Shown here one piece after another: positions 48,780 to 60,569 of a DNA stretch of 64,000 nt. A program made the position numbers and the translations under genes. The first letter of the stretch is position 1; every line of letters begins with the position of its first letter. Under the pieces are notes generated by a model, which saw only the letters and a program-made list of their open reading frames with translations, did no database searches and was not told the origin of the DNA. Origin of the DNA: Druceiella hillmani (Eukaryota; Arthropoda; Insecta; Lepidoptera; Hepialidae). Location: positions 7,922,501 through 7,986,500 of the forward strand of contig JAYKKI010000009.1 in the NCBI GenBank assembly GCA_039881145.1, given 5' to 3'.

Positions 48780-51040
48780 ACCAAGGTAATAATTTAGGCC
48801 TTGTTTCACTTCTCATTATAACCAATACTTTATCCTTAGTTTTCAGCACGTTTCGTTTTCATATGTTTGCCAATGATTTGAAATGATTCTCGCCTATGTG
48901 TACTACTGACATAAAATTATGAGTTAAGTGGAATGGTAGTTGGAAATAAAGGGTAGCCTTGCAAGGTCTTGGTGTGATTAAGAATGACAATCTAACAATC
49001 CGCATTCATATTATCAAAATCCGTAACAAAGAGCACGAGGTGCTGGGATTTGTGATACAATAGTCCTAGTACTTTAAAAGTAAGGGTATTGTTATTTTGT
49101 TTAACTCTACAGTCTATAGCATCCTTGAAACCGATGCAGTTCCTCTGGTCTCCTCATAAAGTACATTACTTATTTATATTGGAAAAACATATTTGAAGAC
49201 TTTAATGGATTTTCTTTATAAGAATGTACGATTACAATCCTCATTTATTTCCTTTGGGTTTATAATGAGCATATAAGGATGTCATTGGTTCAACTCTGTC
49301 GAGAAGAGTTTTTTTAACAGAGATTCTTCAAAATGATTAAATAATTATGTTGATATCGCCTTTGGTATCGAGTTTAGTAACGATTCATGTTTCTGACTAT
49401 TGTACGAGTATAAAATGATGGAGTCGTTGTTTATTTCGTCTGTCTAATGGGTGCACGAACCTCCGCACAAGCAACAAACAAATGAACCAACGAATTCTGC
49501 AGCGCTGTGTTAAATTTGTCTAAAAATGACGTACGTTAATCTATGCAGTATTGCCAGAAACAAACTTAATTAATATTTTTTTGCTATATTGAGGAATTGC
49601 TTGTTAATACATGATTGATATTAGTTGATTTTAGGTTTCATTTTAATTAATATATTTTTTTATTGTGTGATTGATTGTTGTTTATATTATTGTCTGTACT
49701 ACAAAATATTGTAATTTTGCGCTTATGGGTCGAGTTAGATATCGCTTAAAGGCAATCTGTAAGTTGGCATGGCTTTTTTAACAAATTAGTAAATTGACTT
49801 GATCTGCACTATCACCAAGCAGATGCGGCTATTTTCACTAGAACATTAGGTCTATTTTTCTTCTTTAAACAATATTTTTCTTGTCAAGAAACTGGCCTGG
49901 ATAGAAAATAGAAATGATAAAGGATTTTATTTGTTCACACTTTATGTTAATAAGGAATTCAAATTTATTTTCTTATTCTTGGAACTGAATTTAATTACAT
50001 TTTATTTTAAATCTAACAATCTTATGTTTAGTACAATTTTTTTTTATAATCACAAGGTTAATTTGATATTTGCTTGATGCTGAAATGATCTCATTATCCT
50101 TTCTCCCTTTACGATCATTACCCCCATTCTTAATTCCTACAACTATTGATCATCATAACTGCATTTGGTTTTGGCTTCCTAGTGATAATCCTTCTTAAAG
50201 TTAATAACATCTGTGTCGATAGTTATCATAACGATTATCATTTGCATGTTGCAAAAATAGGTGGGAAACAGAAGTATTTAATAATTAATAATTGTCTGTT
50301 TCCTTTCATTCACTTAAAAAAATGTTATATTTATTGCGTCAACATATCGAATAATTCTTTCTCTTGTTCACACATCTTTTCTTTTTTTGTTATTATATAA
50401 CTACGTGTAATAATTATAATTTTAATCCCTTTAATTTCCGTTGTTTCATAATACATGGGACAAAATTTTACAAGTTAATTACACCTTTTTATCACAAAAT
50501 ATGTTCTATTTTAAATATAATTAAAATATTTCGGAATAATTACAGGTATTAGTTTAGTACGACAAAACAACGAAACTTAGTTTTTCTAGTTTTAATAATA
50601 TACATCTTTTCAAATTATAACGATGAAACTTTTCTCATGATATAGACAATAACAATAATATTAAAGTTCATAGTAGGTTTTAATATTTTACAAACCCTGA
50701 AGTCACGAAGTGTCTCCAGGTGTCGTAAAAATTGAGTTAAATATAGGAACTCTTTAATGTATTTACCATTATTTTTATGCCAGGGAAATGGGAAAGAAGC
50801 GAAGTCATCGGTATTTCCTTGTAGTATGACGTGATTTAAATTTTACGGCCTGAGTATATCAAAAAAAAATCCTAATGAAATTGAAAACAATTTCCTTTCT
50901 TTATTTTCATGAAATCTGGTTTTGATTGAATAATTTTATGGGCACTTTCGAATAACATATTAATCTACATGTTAGTAACATAGAGAGATTTACATGCAGT
51001 TAACCATTAATATAAAAATAACAATGTAATAAATATTTCC
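48780..51040. other. AT-rich DNA, probably intronic
   Basis: No recognised element. Because it lies just upstream of the plus-strand terminal exon at 51.04 kb, at least its right part is probably the last intron of that gene. Short Ile/Phe-rich frames (50146-50552) are not called. Confidence 0.45.
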
Positions 51041-51042
51041 AG

Positions 51043-51224
51043 ATGCTTTGTATGAAGAACTTTCCACACCAGAAATTCGCGAATGGTTCCTGAAGCAGGA
51101 CCAGTTTAAATCTGATGAGAGCAAACGGGATGGTGCCGCTAACAGTTTATTCGTTGATCATTCGGGACTACAGGATTCATTGAGATCTCTAGATATTGAC
51201 CACCAATTTTTAAATACGATTTAA
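51043..51224 (+). CDS. 3'-terminal coding exon of an unidentified host gene
   Basis: TTTCCAG at 51036-51042 forms a splice acceptor, with AG at 51041-51042. The exon starts with two bases completing a split codon. It then has 59 codons open from 51045 to a TAA stop at 51222-51224. It begins ALYEELSTPEIREWFLKQDQ and ends SLRSLDIDHQFLNTI. Composition is unlike its AT-rich surroundings: acidic and polar, with all amino-acid classes and frequent G/C third positions. No transmembrane segment, zinc finger or other known motif is visible, and I do not recognise the family. It looks like the hydrophilic C-terminus of a cytoplasmic protein, with the helix EELSTPEIREWFLKQ and a Ser/Asp-rich tail. Upstream exons were not found, so the preceding intron is long. 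Confidence 0.72.
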
Positions 51225-51246
51225 TTATAATTTGTTTTTGAAATAC

Positions 51247-51252
51247 ATTAAA
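51247..51252 (+). promoter_or_regulatory. Possible poly(A) signal of the terminal exon
   Basis: ATTAAA lies 23 bases after the stop of the exon at 51043-51224; this is the commonest variant signal. A canonical AATAAA follows at 51441-51446, just after an A-run. Either could end the transcript. Confidence 0.4.
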
Positions 51253-51254
51253 TT

Positions 51255-54200
51255 GTGCCTAATTTAGAAAAAGGTAAATTTTATTGCAAAATAACTTACT
51301 TTTAAGTATTGTTTAGTACGTTGTGAGTTTCATTCAAGTATTGAAAAATATGGGGTATAGATATAATCTTTCTGGCCCTACCTTCACGGTAACTAGTTCA
51401 CTTTCTTGATGGTTTGGTTGAAATTAAAAAAAAAAAAAGAAATAAAATTTATTTTCCTCTGCGTGCTCGACGTAAACCCCTTGTGATGTTGAATGCAGGA
51501 TATGGAAATAAAATTGTACGGTATAAAATTATCTTACGATTAGCGGTTTTATGAAAATTCAAAGCAAATTGTAGATGGGTTGGTAGTTGGGTGAGCAATA
51601 TTGATTAACTACGTATAAACAAAAGAAATTGTCGTGATCCTACTATTCTACTAGTATCACTAATCGGTGTTAGACAAAGCGTACTAATATTTTGAAACTT
51701 CTATTTCAATTCACATTACCTGCATTTCTGTAAATAATTGTTAGACCTCATATTTAATGTACTCGGAGGGATATTTGCAGCAATAGGTGATTTTACAACA
51801 TTGAAAATATACCGAAATTCGTAGTCGTAAAGTTAATTGTGGGAGAAGACTCAAACAAAAGGTGAGAAAAATATACTTGGTTAGGTATATGAAGTCATAT
51901 ATAATAGATCACGTACCTTAAAACTCCACTTAAAAATATATTTAAATGATTTTCACACATAAAACTGTTTGTGTGAGCTATAATGCTATTTTCATCTGTT
52001 TGGGCTTATTGTAGCCCCTTTATTCGTCTTGTAGAATCCGTAGGCACTGGAACAAACACTTTCTGTAGGCTATTTATAGACATATTTGTATATTGTGGCA
52101 CTACATATGATTTTAATAAGAAAATAAATAATATCTCCCTTCCACTATTACAGAAACTGCATTTTAGTGCGAGCTTGATAATTGAAACTTTAAAAGTGAT
52201 TTTATATGAAAAATACGTCCTATGTCTTGGGAATATAAATATAGTGTGCTTTCAATGCAACACAGAAAAATTTAAAACATAGCCGTTCTGAATTTAACAC
52301 GTTGATTAACTGTGTTTAAAAATATTATCATTTTATTCCTTGTTTTCAATATTTCCAGAATAATGTAACACTAGAGGTCCTCCCATTTACACTTTGTAAT
52401 ATCATTCACTGTAATTAAAAATACTGGGCACAATTCGCAAACGAAACGAACTGTTAATCATAGCGACAAATTGGAAATGAATTCATGGTACTTAGAATCT
52501 GTTGATGCTTAGACCATTTGTTAAGTCTAAAATTAATGGGTAGCCAGCAAGTAAATATCACTTTATACCAGAACAATGAATGCAAGGAGGGTAGCATAAA
52601 TGTTTTTCCCATCACAAGAGGACCAAATAATGCTGTTACAACTAAAACACTAAATACTTGTACAGTGCAGTAATTATCCTCTCTTCATAAAATAGACAGG
52701 TAATTATTACAATGAGATCAATAAATGATTGGATCGCAGCGTAAGTAATTCATCCCACCACTTAGAGCACGAATAATTACTGGTAGTAAAACGGATCCGA
52801 CCAAATGGTTATTAATAACAGATTACAACTCTGTCAATTTTATGTACTTGTAATTGGAATGTGAACAGCACATAGTTTAAATGTTATACAATAAAATAAC
52901 CATATTTTGAAAAAGTCTATTTTTTTTACCAATCTAGTCGCATATAGTCATTTAACGAAAAGAAATTGTAAATATTAAAGAGAGGAGAAAGAAAAACATA
53001 TTAGCTGGGCAAACATATTTTTTAAGAATAAAGTATTATGTAAAATTTGTATCATTTGCTTATATTCTACTAAATTAAGAAAAATATGAGATTGTAATTC
53101 CTGACGTGTAAAATTGTTTAATGGAAATATCAAGTTGGAGTAGAACCTGTACTGCGAGTTATCCGTAATTATTTAAGTGCATAGTACTTCCTTTACACCT
53201 GGGCGTCATTGATGTTTGTGCATAATAAAGTTAAATGGTATAAGATAGATTTATTTCATTTGTAATTTTCAAAAATAATTCATAAAGAAGATTTTTGTCT
53301 AATATATTTTGGTTTCTCATTTCTGAAAATTTTGGAATGGTAAGTTAATATTTTGCTTTTTAAGAGTGCGAATCTCGATAAGTTATTTTTTTCGTGTTTT
53401 AGTTTTTTCTGTTAATATTTTTTGAAGGTATTATTCATAAGTATAAACCAAATAAAACTTTCTCCCATGCTCGGACTATAAACAGTTCATAATGCTCATA
53501 TTTACAAGGAAGACTTTTTTTTCAAATGTTTTATTTATTTTGTAGTGAATTTTGTACGCGAATGCAAATTTTCAAAATCGAAGGAACATATATTCAAACA
53601 ATTATAAATCGTCTTTATCATGATATAATTTTTTTTAAAGATATAATATGATCAGTTGAATATATACAGTATTATTGTTGTTTGTTCATGTGTGTCCGTG
53701 AATGTATAAATAGTACGTAACTGTTATTAATTTGCGTATTGAAAATTGCCGACGAACAAAGAACTATTATATTACTTGCTAAACTTTTAATTTTAATGGT
53801 GTGGTCTTAATCAAACCAATGTTTCGAAAATATATCGCTCTTAGAAAATTACTAAATGAAAATATCATCGTACTGGAATTTTGACCCAATTACTTTCGGT
53901 TAAACTAATTTATTTAAACAATATTATTTCTCACAATGCAAATATATTGCCTAGTATATTTCATGGACGTATAAGTATGGTGATTATCTCAAAAAATATG
54001 AAATTTATAATCATCGCTACGGCTAATTTTGGCTGTGATGATTTCAGATATGGAGGGGTGGAGACATATTTTTTTTTTTTATTTTCAAAACTATTTTACA
54101 TAAAATCGTAAAGTAATTTTGGATTCCTTATAATTTGTTATTCCAATCGATATCCCATGCAATATTGTTATCGGAAATTTGGCATTTAGATTCCAACGAG

Positions 54201-54750
54201 AAAAACCAAAAATATTTTCGGCTAATTAGCCTCTCTAAAATTTCCTTAAGAATAATTTTGAGTATTAACTATTGAGATGTATATAGGTTTAAACACGTTA
54301 TAATTATCCCAATTTCATATTCCACTTTCAAATGGTTTTTCAAGAAAAACAGGGACGACCGACGTGTACCAACATCGAAATATCTTGAGCGTACACACTC
54401 GTCAAACGAACCAAGATATGCTAGTACATTTATTAAATTTCCCTTTTTACACCATGAAAGAAATAAATACTTATTATAAAGAAAAAAAATCACTCTACAA
54501 TATTAATTAAAATAAAAGTTTAAATGAAAATTTTTAATAACTTTAAAAGTAAAAATTTAAATTCATCGCCTTCTTTATTTATTGTTCTATACTATTTATG
54601 TATGCACACAAGCTGTCCCTGCGTCAGTTATTCAACTGAAAGTAATGAGCAGAGCACATCCTAAACAACCAAAATAAAGCAAAACGGGGTTAAATGAAAG
54701 TGCATCGTTTAGAAGTCACTATTTTCGAAATATCTATTTTTTTTGTTTCT
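51255..54750. other. Intergenic DNA downstream of the terminal exon
   Basis: No recognised element. The stretch 52480-52880 is less AT-rich and less repetitive than the rest and lacks a long frame, so it could be a regulatory or noncoding exonic block. Frames at 51983-52282, 53881-54111 and 54269-54493 have no motif. Confidence 0.4.
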
Positions 54751-54751
54751 T

Positions 54752-54816
54752 CACTCACATTAATCGATACCGCATCGGGATTATGCAACCCGATGCGGTA
54801 TCGATTAATGTGAGTG
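54752..54816. repeat. Perfect inverted repeat, 28-bp arms, 9-nt loop
   Basis: The left arm (54752-54779) starts CACTCACATTAATCGATACC and ends GCATCGGG. The right arm (54789-54816) is its exact reverse complement. The loop is ATTATGCAA. Just outside the right arm, GATTGATTAATGT echoes part of the arm sequence. The arms are GC-richer than the flanks. Confidence 0.97.
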
Positions 54817-54819
54817 GTA

Positions 54820-55786
54820 TGGGATTGATTAATGTAAAAATAATCATGTAATTTGACAGTAACTTAGCTTATTACGTCGTTTCTGACTCTACAATCTCAC
54901 TCTTGTCGATACAGTCATCACGTGGCGCAGTGTCATGAAAACTTACCTTCTAAAACCTTTTACCATATCGCAGTTATCGAGAACCCCACTGACTGCTATT
55001 CTCGTGGCATATTACTTCCATAACTCTCTTCACATTATTTATGGTGGAACGGCTCTTTATGGATTTGTCAGTCTTCTTCTTAGTGGCTAGTGCAACTATG
55101 TTCTTTCATTAATAATGTCAAATTGTCGAACACATAGCTAATTTGTTAGTGGTTATTGTTCAATATTCACAACCAATTTTCTGCGAAATATCGCAGTGAA
55201 TTTTTACAAGGGATAAGCTTTTATGCGTTGTTGTTTATATTTTACAATTTAAACTGAATACCTCAGGTACTTTACTTTTCACTCTGACCAAGTAAATTAT
55301 TCCATTTGTAACTATGCAACGCTAGTAAGAAGACGATTCGCAATATATATTATCATAATGGTACCATTTTTCGCTGCCACTTTTCCTCGCCCTTACTTCC
55401 TATTTCGCTTATAGTTTTTTCAACTTTTATCATGAAAAAGTTTTTAAAAATATTTTATCAAGAAATTATCAACTTTGATACGACGTGATCTATTCAATGG
55501 AATCTGTAAGTATTAATCTATTTTCGGGATGATTGCAGTCATGTTACCTGGCCGTTCTGGCAGTTAGTAGGGATGGAGAAAAATTATCTCATTGAAGTGG
55601 AATGAAACAATTTTTGTAACAAAATTGGGTAATAGAAGATTGTGTGTCTTCAATGCACTTCCACAAGTATCACATTAAATATCTATCAGTTTAATCACCA
55701 AATTTCGACAATTAGTTACTTTGACCACGGATGATACACCTGGTCCGAAATAAATCCAGACAAGTTTGATATTTACACGATTGGAG
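54820..55786. other. Unassigned, moderately less AT-rich DNA
   Basis: On the minus strand, GTAAGT at 54942-54947 forms a strong splice donor consensus after TTTTAGAAG. The frame before it is short and has a stop (NNVKRVMEVICHENSSQWGS, then stop), so an exon is not supported. No other feature. Confidence 0.35.
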
Positions 55787-55832
55787 GGTACACACACACA
55801 CGCACGCATATGCGTGCGTGTGTGTGTGTACC
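55787..55832. repeat. 46-bp perfect palindrome, no spacer
   Basis: GGTA, CACACACACA, CGCACGCAT and then the exact reverse complement follow directly, centred on GCATATGC at 55809/55810. It is made of CA/TG steps but is exactly symmetric to the base. It lies directly left of duplication D1 copy 2. Confidence 0.97.
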
Positions 55833-56599
55833 ACCTTCGCACGACAGGATAAATCTATTCAGTACAAGTGGAACTGGTAGTAGGAGGATTTTGTCCACAC
55901 TACAAAAATTTAAACATAAAAACCTAATATAACTATTGCGAAATATAACATTCCTGGACCTAAATAACTTAGTCGCTTATTACTCTGTGGTTTATTAGTA
56001 TAAGTAAATTAACTATATTTTCCCCATGTAGTGCTTAATAAATCACGGTTTTTGTGAAAGTTTTGCAATTTAAGTGATTTTTGGTAAGTTTAAGGTATTT
56101 TGTATCCAAATAACACGTTTCAAAATTTTTTTAATGAAATGTATATGACAAGCAAAGGTCAACAATTTTTTTTCAATGTACCTTTAATTCACTAAAATAA
56201 CAAGATAAATTTTAATTAAAATTTTTGCACTGTTTTCAAAAATTTTCCTTATTCCCGTTTTGTTAACCATAGCGAGTGTATTGATTTTATATAATCGATT
56301 AAATTATAAATGAATTAAACGTTTATATTTAATGGTGAAATCAAAATTAAAAATATATGTCAAATTTCATAAAAATCTGTAATATAATATTATTTTAAAA
56401 AGATAAAACCGGTTTCTAAATTTTCCTTTTATAACTCAGAAGTACATAATCTATTAAAATATTAATGCAATTATATTATACTGTAAACATGATAGCATAC
56501 GGTTCACTCGGATGAATGCTCACTGGAGTAAGAATTATTTTTTTTCATTCTACGTTCACATGACACAGACGAAACGATAAAGAAATGAATGTTCATACG

Positions 56600-56885
56600 C
56601 TCTTTTTCTCGAATACGTTGAGATGAAACGTACTCTGCCACGGAATACACACAGCTTAAAATTCTACGCGTTTAAATCAGTACAGAGAGGGTATACATCT
56701 ACATCGTCGCAAGAGCAAGCACTTTTAATTAATGGCTTTGTTTTAGTGAGTTCTTTTATGTAGTGGGCGCTTATTTAATGTCTAATATCTTCTTCGAGTA
56801 TTTCTTGGTTTAATTATTGATTAAAGGTTTTATAGAATTGGCTTGTATGTTTCTATTCTTGTATTCGTCGAGTTTATGCTCCAAA
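56600..56885 (-). pseudogene. MADF-like domain fragment, second copy
   Basis: Minus-strand pieces KLDEYKNRNIQANSIKPLIN and LYSLCTDLNA align with KLDKHRKINADKSVKTLISD and LYWFKCAEYL of the copy at 11.8-12.1 kb. Several stops and frameshifts (for example right after LINN) make it more decayed than copy 1. Homology is supported mainly by the surrounding DNA alignment. Confidence 0.55.
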
Positions 56886-58969
56886 GATATTGATAATGTT
56901 TTAAATCCTCAAAATATAGCGGTATGTTTTGCTGATTGCCATTTTGTCGCATACACAACCATAATTTATTTTACTATCTTGTGTAGTTCGTAAACCATAA
57001 AAATAAACCAAGAAACAAAACAAAATGATCAAACCTGAGTGAACGTGATGACACGTTTCATTTTTCGTTCATTTTGAGTGCTAGTGAATTACGTCAAATG
57101 CCGGAATCCAACAATCCGGCTTAGTTCACTAATGTATACATTCATAAATTTTAGTTATTTTTGTGTTTAAATGTCTTATTTTAAGTGAAAGATCCTGAAT
57201 GAAAGACGGAAATGAATAAAATTGACCCGTCTTATATTATTTTAAGCTGAAGTATATATACATTTCTCATGAACACATTAATTAAAATCTATCAAAAATT
57301 AAATATATAATAAAGATATGTCATGTGCATTGTTACTGGCGTTGTAGTGAGAGTTCATAAATGCTCATTTAAACAAATTTTGGAATATAATTCCATTTTA
57401 ATTCAAATTTAATTTTTTCCAAATTGCAATATAGTTATTTACTGCTTTATATCGAATAAATAAAGTACAAATTATGTAGCATACAAATATCGAAAATTGT
57501 TGGTCACTCGCATTATATATGTACATAATGGAATTTAATCATGTGTCGCTGAAATGTTTCACTTTTTGTAAATATCAAGTTTCATTTTACGTTATATTGA
57601 TGGACACAATTAGTGCGTTGAGAAGCACAAACATATTTTAAATATACTAGTACATGTGATGCTTCATTTCATTCCAATTAAACTTAAATTATTCTATAAG
57701 CTTTCCGCTAGTAATGCGAGTAGTTCATAAGGAAATTTAACTATACACATCTTTATACGGGTTATGTTTTCTTAAAAATCGGAGATGAATATTTTTTTAA
57801 AACGAAAATAATTTAGACTTTTTAGGAATCACTCTCTTGAATTGCCAGTACAGTTTTGAATTACATATTTACACATTGTTTCAATGAAATAAATTGCATA
57901 ATAATGACGAATCATTACGTCTCTTATTTACACTAATAGATTAGAGTGTGATATTTATAATACGTGTCATTGACATTGCTTTGTTAATTTAATACCCTAT
58001 TAATTGGTATTTGTATCAGGAAGTGCATTAAATTACAATTTAAGTATTTCATCTGACAAATTACTGGCAGTAAAAAAGCAGAATAATTGTTTTTGCTAAA
58101 GTAAAATATTTAAGTGACCACTCTATTAACTCATTGCTAAATACACCAAAGTCGTGCAGTAACACTTCGTATCGATAGTTCATTTAGCTGTAATACATAT
58201 ACCAAAGTGTAAAACAGCTAACTCAAATGTATACCCAACAAAGGAACATAATTAAAAAAGATTGTTATTTTATAGAAACAATGACGTTTAAAATATTAAT
58301 ACGAATAAAATATTGAACACACATTTAGCACAAGAACATAAGTTTCACGAGATGTATGTGAATTTCCAAGGAGACTTTTTACGTTCCGAAGAAAGACACA
58401 TTATGCGATGCGGAAAAAAATTCAGCTCAAACGAAATATCAGTCACTACACTACTCCATTGCATAGATTTTTTCACATGTACAAAGTTCCTATTCCTTCG
58501 TCATGTTTACTTTATAATACTACATATGTACTGAATTTTGTATTATGGAATACGGTTCTCATGATCGACATTAAAATGGATATTGAAAGTTCATTTCACT
58601 ATTTATATTTACCGGATTAATATTGAATATATTTTTAGTTACGGTAATGTCGCTTCTTCCTCCATAGTTCATGATAGAGGATATATAAATCGCAATTCTT
58701 CCTTTTTTCTCCGTTCATTAACAACAAGAGTTGCGGTGGCTATTTGTCCAGATTCCTTATCCAGAAATATCTCAACAATCACCCACGAGGTTTCACCAGC
58801 GCAAGAATAATTCAACAGGTTATCGACCTAGAAATCTTAATGTTGAAAGAATGCAACAATAAAAAAAGTAAGTTATAAGAACCTATAAATACATGGACCG
58901 TCAAATTGTCAACTTCAAAACGATAGGTAAAATGTCTTCAAACATTTATTAATATTAATAGAGAAATTA

Positions 58970-59490
58970 TTGGGTCGTGATAACAGGAACAAAAATTGTT
59001 TTGCTGATTCACACATCGGTGTATGTTCATATTCAAGACGCTCAGAGTTTAAAGGCAGTTTGGAACAATCTGGCATGTCCTTTCGACGACTCTGGTGTTA
59101 CGCAGCGTGTTGGGTTGCTGAAAGATCTTTGCACGATAATTCTTGTGGAATGTTAAAAGACTACGTTAACAGAATAATGACCATGGTGCACAAACTTCGA
59201 AATATACATTTTTTGGTAGATGAAAAATAACTGAGAACACTGCTACTTACGGCTTTAACAAAATTGTATAAGCCATCGATATGGCGATCGAGGGCTCAGG
59301 TATAAAAATAAGTGCGTATTCAGTCAAGGTGAAAATCTTAGAAGATATCGAGATAAATAAAAAGATTAGCAAGGTGTTCCCAAAAAATAAAATGATTAAA
59401 GGTACAAGGTGCAGAAACAATCCTCGGAAGGGGTTTTGTTTAATTGCAACGGATTTGGTCACAGGAGAACTGAATGTAGTGCCAAGATAG
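58970..59490 (+). pseudogene. copia gag remnant
   Basis: Two open frames, 58970-59230 and 59281-59490. The first reads FKGSLEQSGMSFRRLWCYAA, then DYVNRIMTMVHKLRNIHFLV. The second starts MAIEGSGIKISAYSVKVKIL and runs into a KGTRCRNNPRKGFC stretch that corresponds to the start of a CCHC zinc knuckle. In intact copia gag these are one continuous block (MAIESSGIKIT-type box). The break between them is a stop plus frameshift. A minus frame at 59247-59462 is an antisense shadow. Confidence 0.85.
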
Positions 59491-59770
59491 AGGAAGAGAA
59501 CTCGGATCAGTGGAATGCGGATTACGCTGCCACCCTCATTGCCATCGCTTGTGATACTGGGGCATAGTACTTTGACTCAGGTGCTTCCATGCACGTGACA
59601 AAGCACAACTGTATTTCTCAAAAAAAATCACAATAGCCTCTGCAACTCTAAACAACTGGGATGGAGCCATTTGCAACGAAGATAAAAGTGGCAGATGATA
59701 AGCCACTTTCTGTGAAGGGCACTGGTCAGGCGAGCCTTAATGTCCATTATATAATAAAATTATATTAAGC

Positions 59771-59771
<1 letters not shown>

Positions 59772-59842
<71 letters not shown>
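59772..59842. repeat. (TA)n microsatellite inside the copia remnant
   Basis: About 70 bp of TA at the junction between protease and RT sequence, where the integrase is missing. Confidence 0.95.
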
Positions 59843-59846
<4 letters not shown>

Positions 59847-59914
59847 CCTGACTTAGTTACGAATCTATTATCGGACAGTCAAGTTAATAAAAACGGTGAT
59901 CCAGAAGAAAATGC

Positions 59915-60545
59915 ATATATGACTTAACCTGAGAGGCTGGAATGTGAACCGGAGAGGGTATGTGAATTGAATAAATCACTTTATGGATTGAAACAGACAC
60001 CCAGATGCTGGAATATAGGATTTGACTCGGCTTTGAACAGGGTCACCCTAACAAGAGGTAAAGGTTATCAGTGTGTGTACATAGGACAAGTTGGTGGAAA
60101 CAAATAGTAGCTATCTAATGCAAACATTACAGACTTGATATGCTACAGCAACGCAGACTTTGCCATCGACACTGAAAACGGATGTTCTGTAACTGGCTAT
60201 GCGTTTCTCAATAATGGTGCCACCATCACTTAGTCCAGTCAACTGCAGCCCACTGTGGCCCTGTTTACTAGAGAAGGTTAGTTAAAAAGTTAATATGGTA
60301 GAAGCAGTTCTTGTGTGACAGTTCTTGCTGAGTTCAATCAAAAGTATAAAAATGCCATAAGTGGAATAAAACGGTCAGTTATACAAAAGATGTAAACATA
60401 TAGACATTAAATACAAATCTGTAAGTGAGAAACAACGAGAAAATACTATAGAATTGAATTACGTAATTTCAATTGATAAATATGCAGACATACCTACAAA
60501 AATGATATCCGAAACAAAATTTGTGACGAGGAAAGAGGGATAACA
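59915..60545 (+). pseudogene. copia RT C-terminus and RNase H remnant
   Basis: RT pieces PERLECEPERVCELNKSLYG and LKQTPRCWN match the conserved LNKSLYGLKQAPRxW box. RNase H pieces follow: DFAIDTENGCSVTGYAFLNN and GATIT-stop-SSQLQPTVALFT (matching CSVTGYxFxLNGxxISWSSKxQPTVALST), then HRH and IELNYVISIDKYADIPTKMI (matching IxLxYVxTxxxxADIxTKxL). Stops and one or more frameshifts occur between them. Confidence 0.87.
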
Positions 60546-60569
60546 ATAGCAGTTATATTAGGACAGAAT

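Larger units (their letters stand above)
58640..60560 (+). mobile_element. Ty1/copia retrotransposon remnant B (gag, PR, RT tail, RNase H; integrase deleted)
   Basis: Order on the plus strand: leader/LTR-like sequence (58724-58765, similar to remnant A), gag (58970-59490), protease (about 59560-59750), a (TA)n tract, RT C-terminus (about 59915-60060) and RNase H (60130-60545). The whole integrase and the first part of RT are missing exactly where the TA tract lies. LTRs were not delimited. It is present only in copy 2 of D1. Confidence 0.87.

Noticed and set aside
51983..52282. 99-codon plus frame downstream of the terminal exon
   Set aside because: AT-driven composition, no recognised motif and no evident splice link to the exon at 51043.
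54942..54970. Strong minus-strand splice donor (GTAAGT)
   Set aside because: The frame entering it contains stops within a few codons, and no matching acceptor or exon could be supported.
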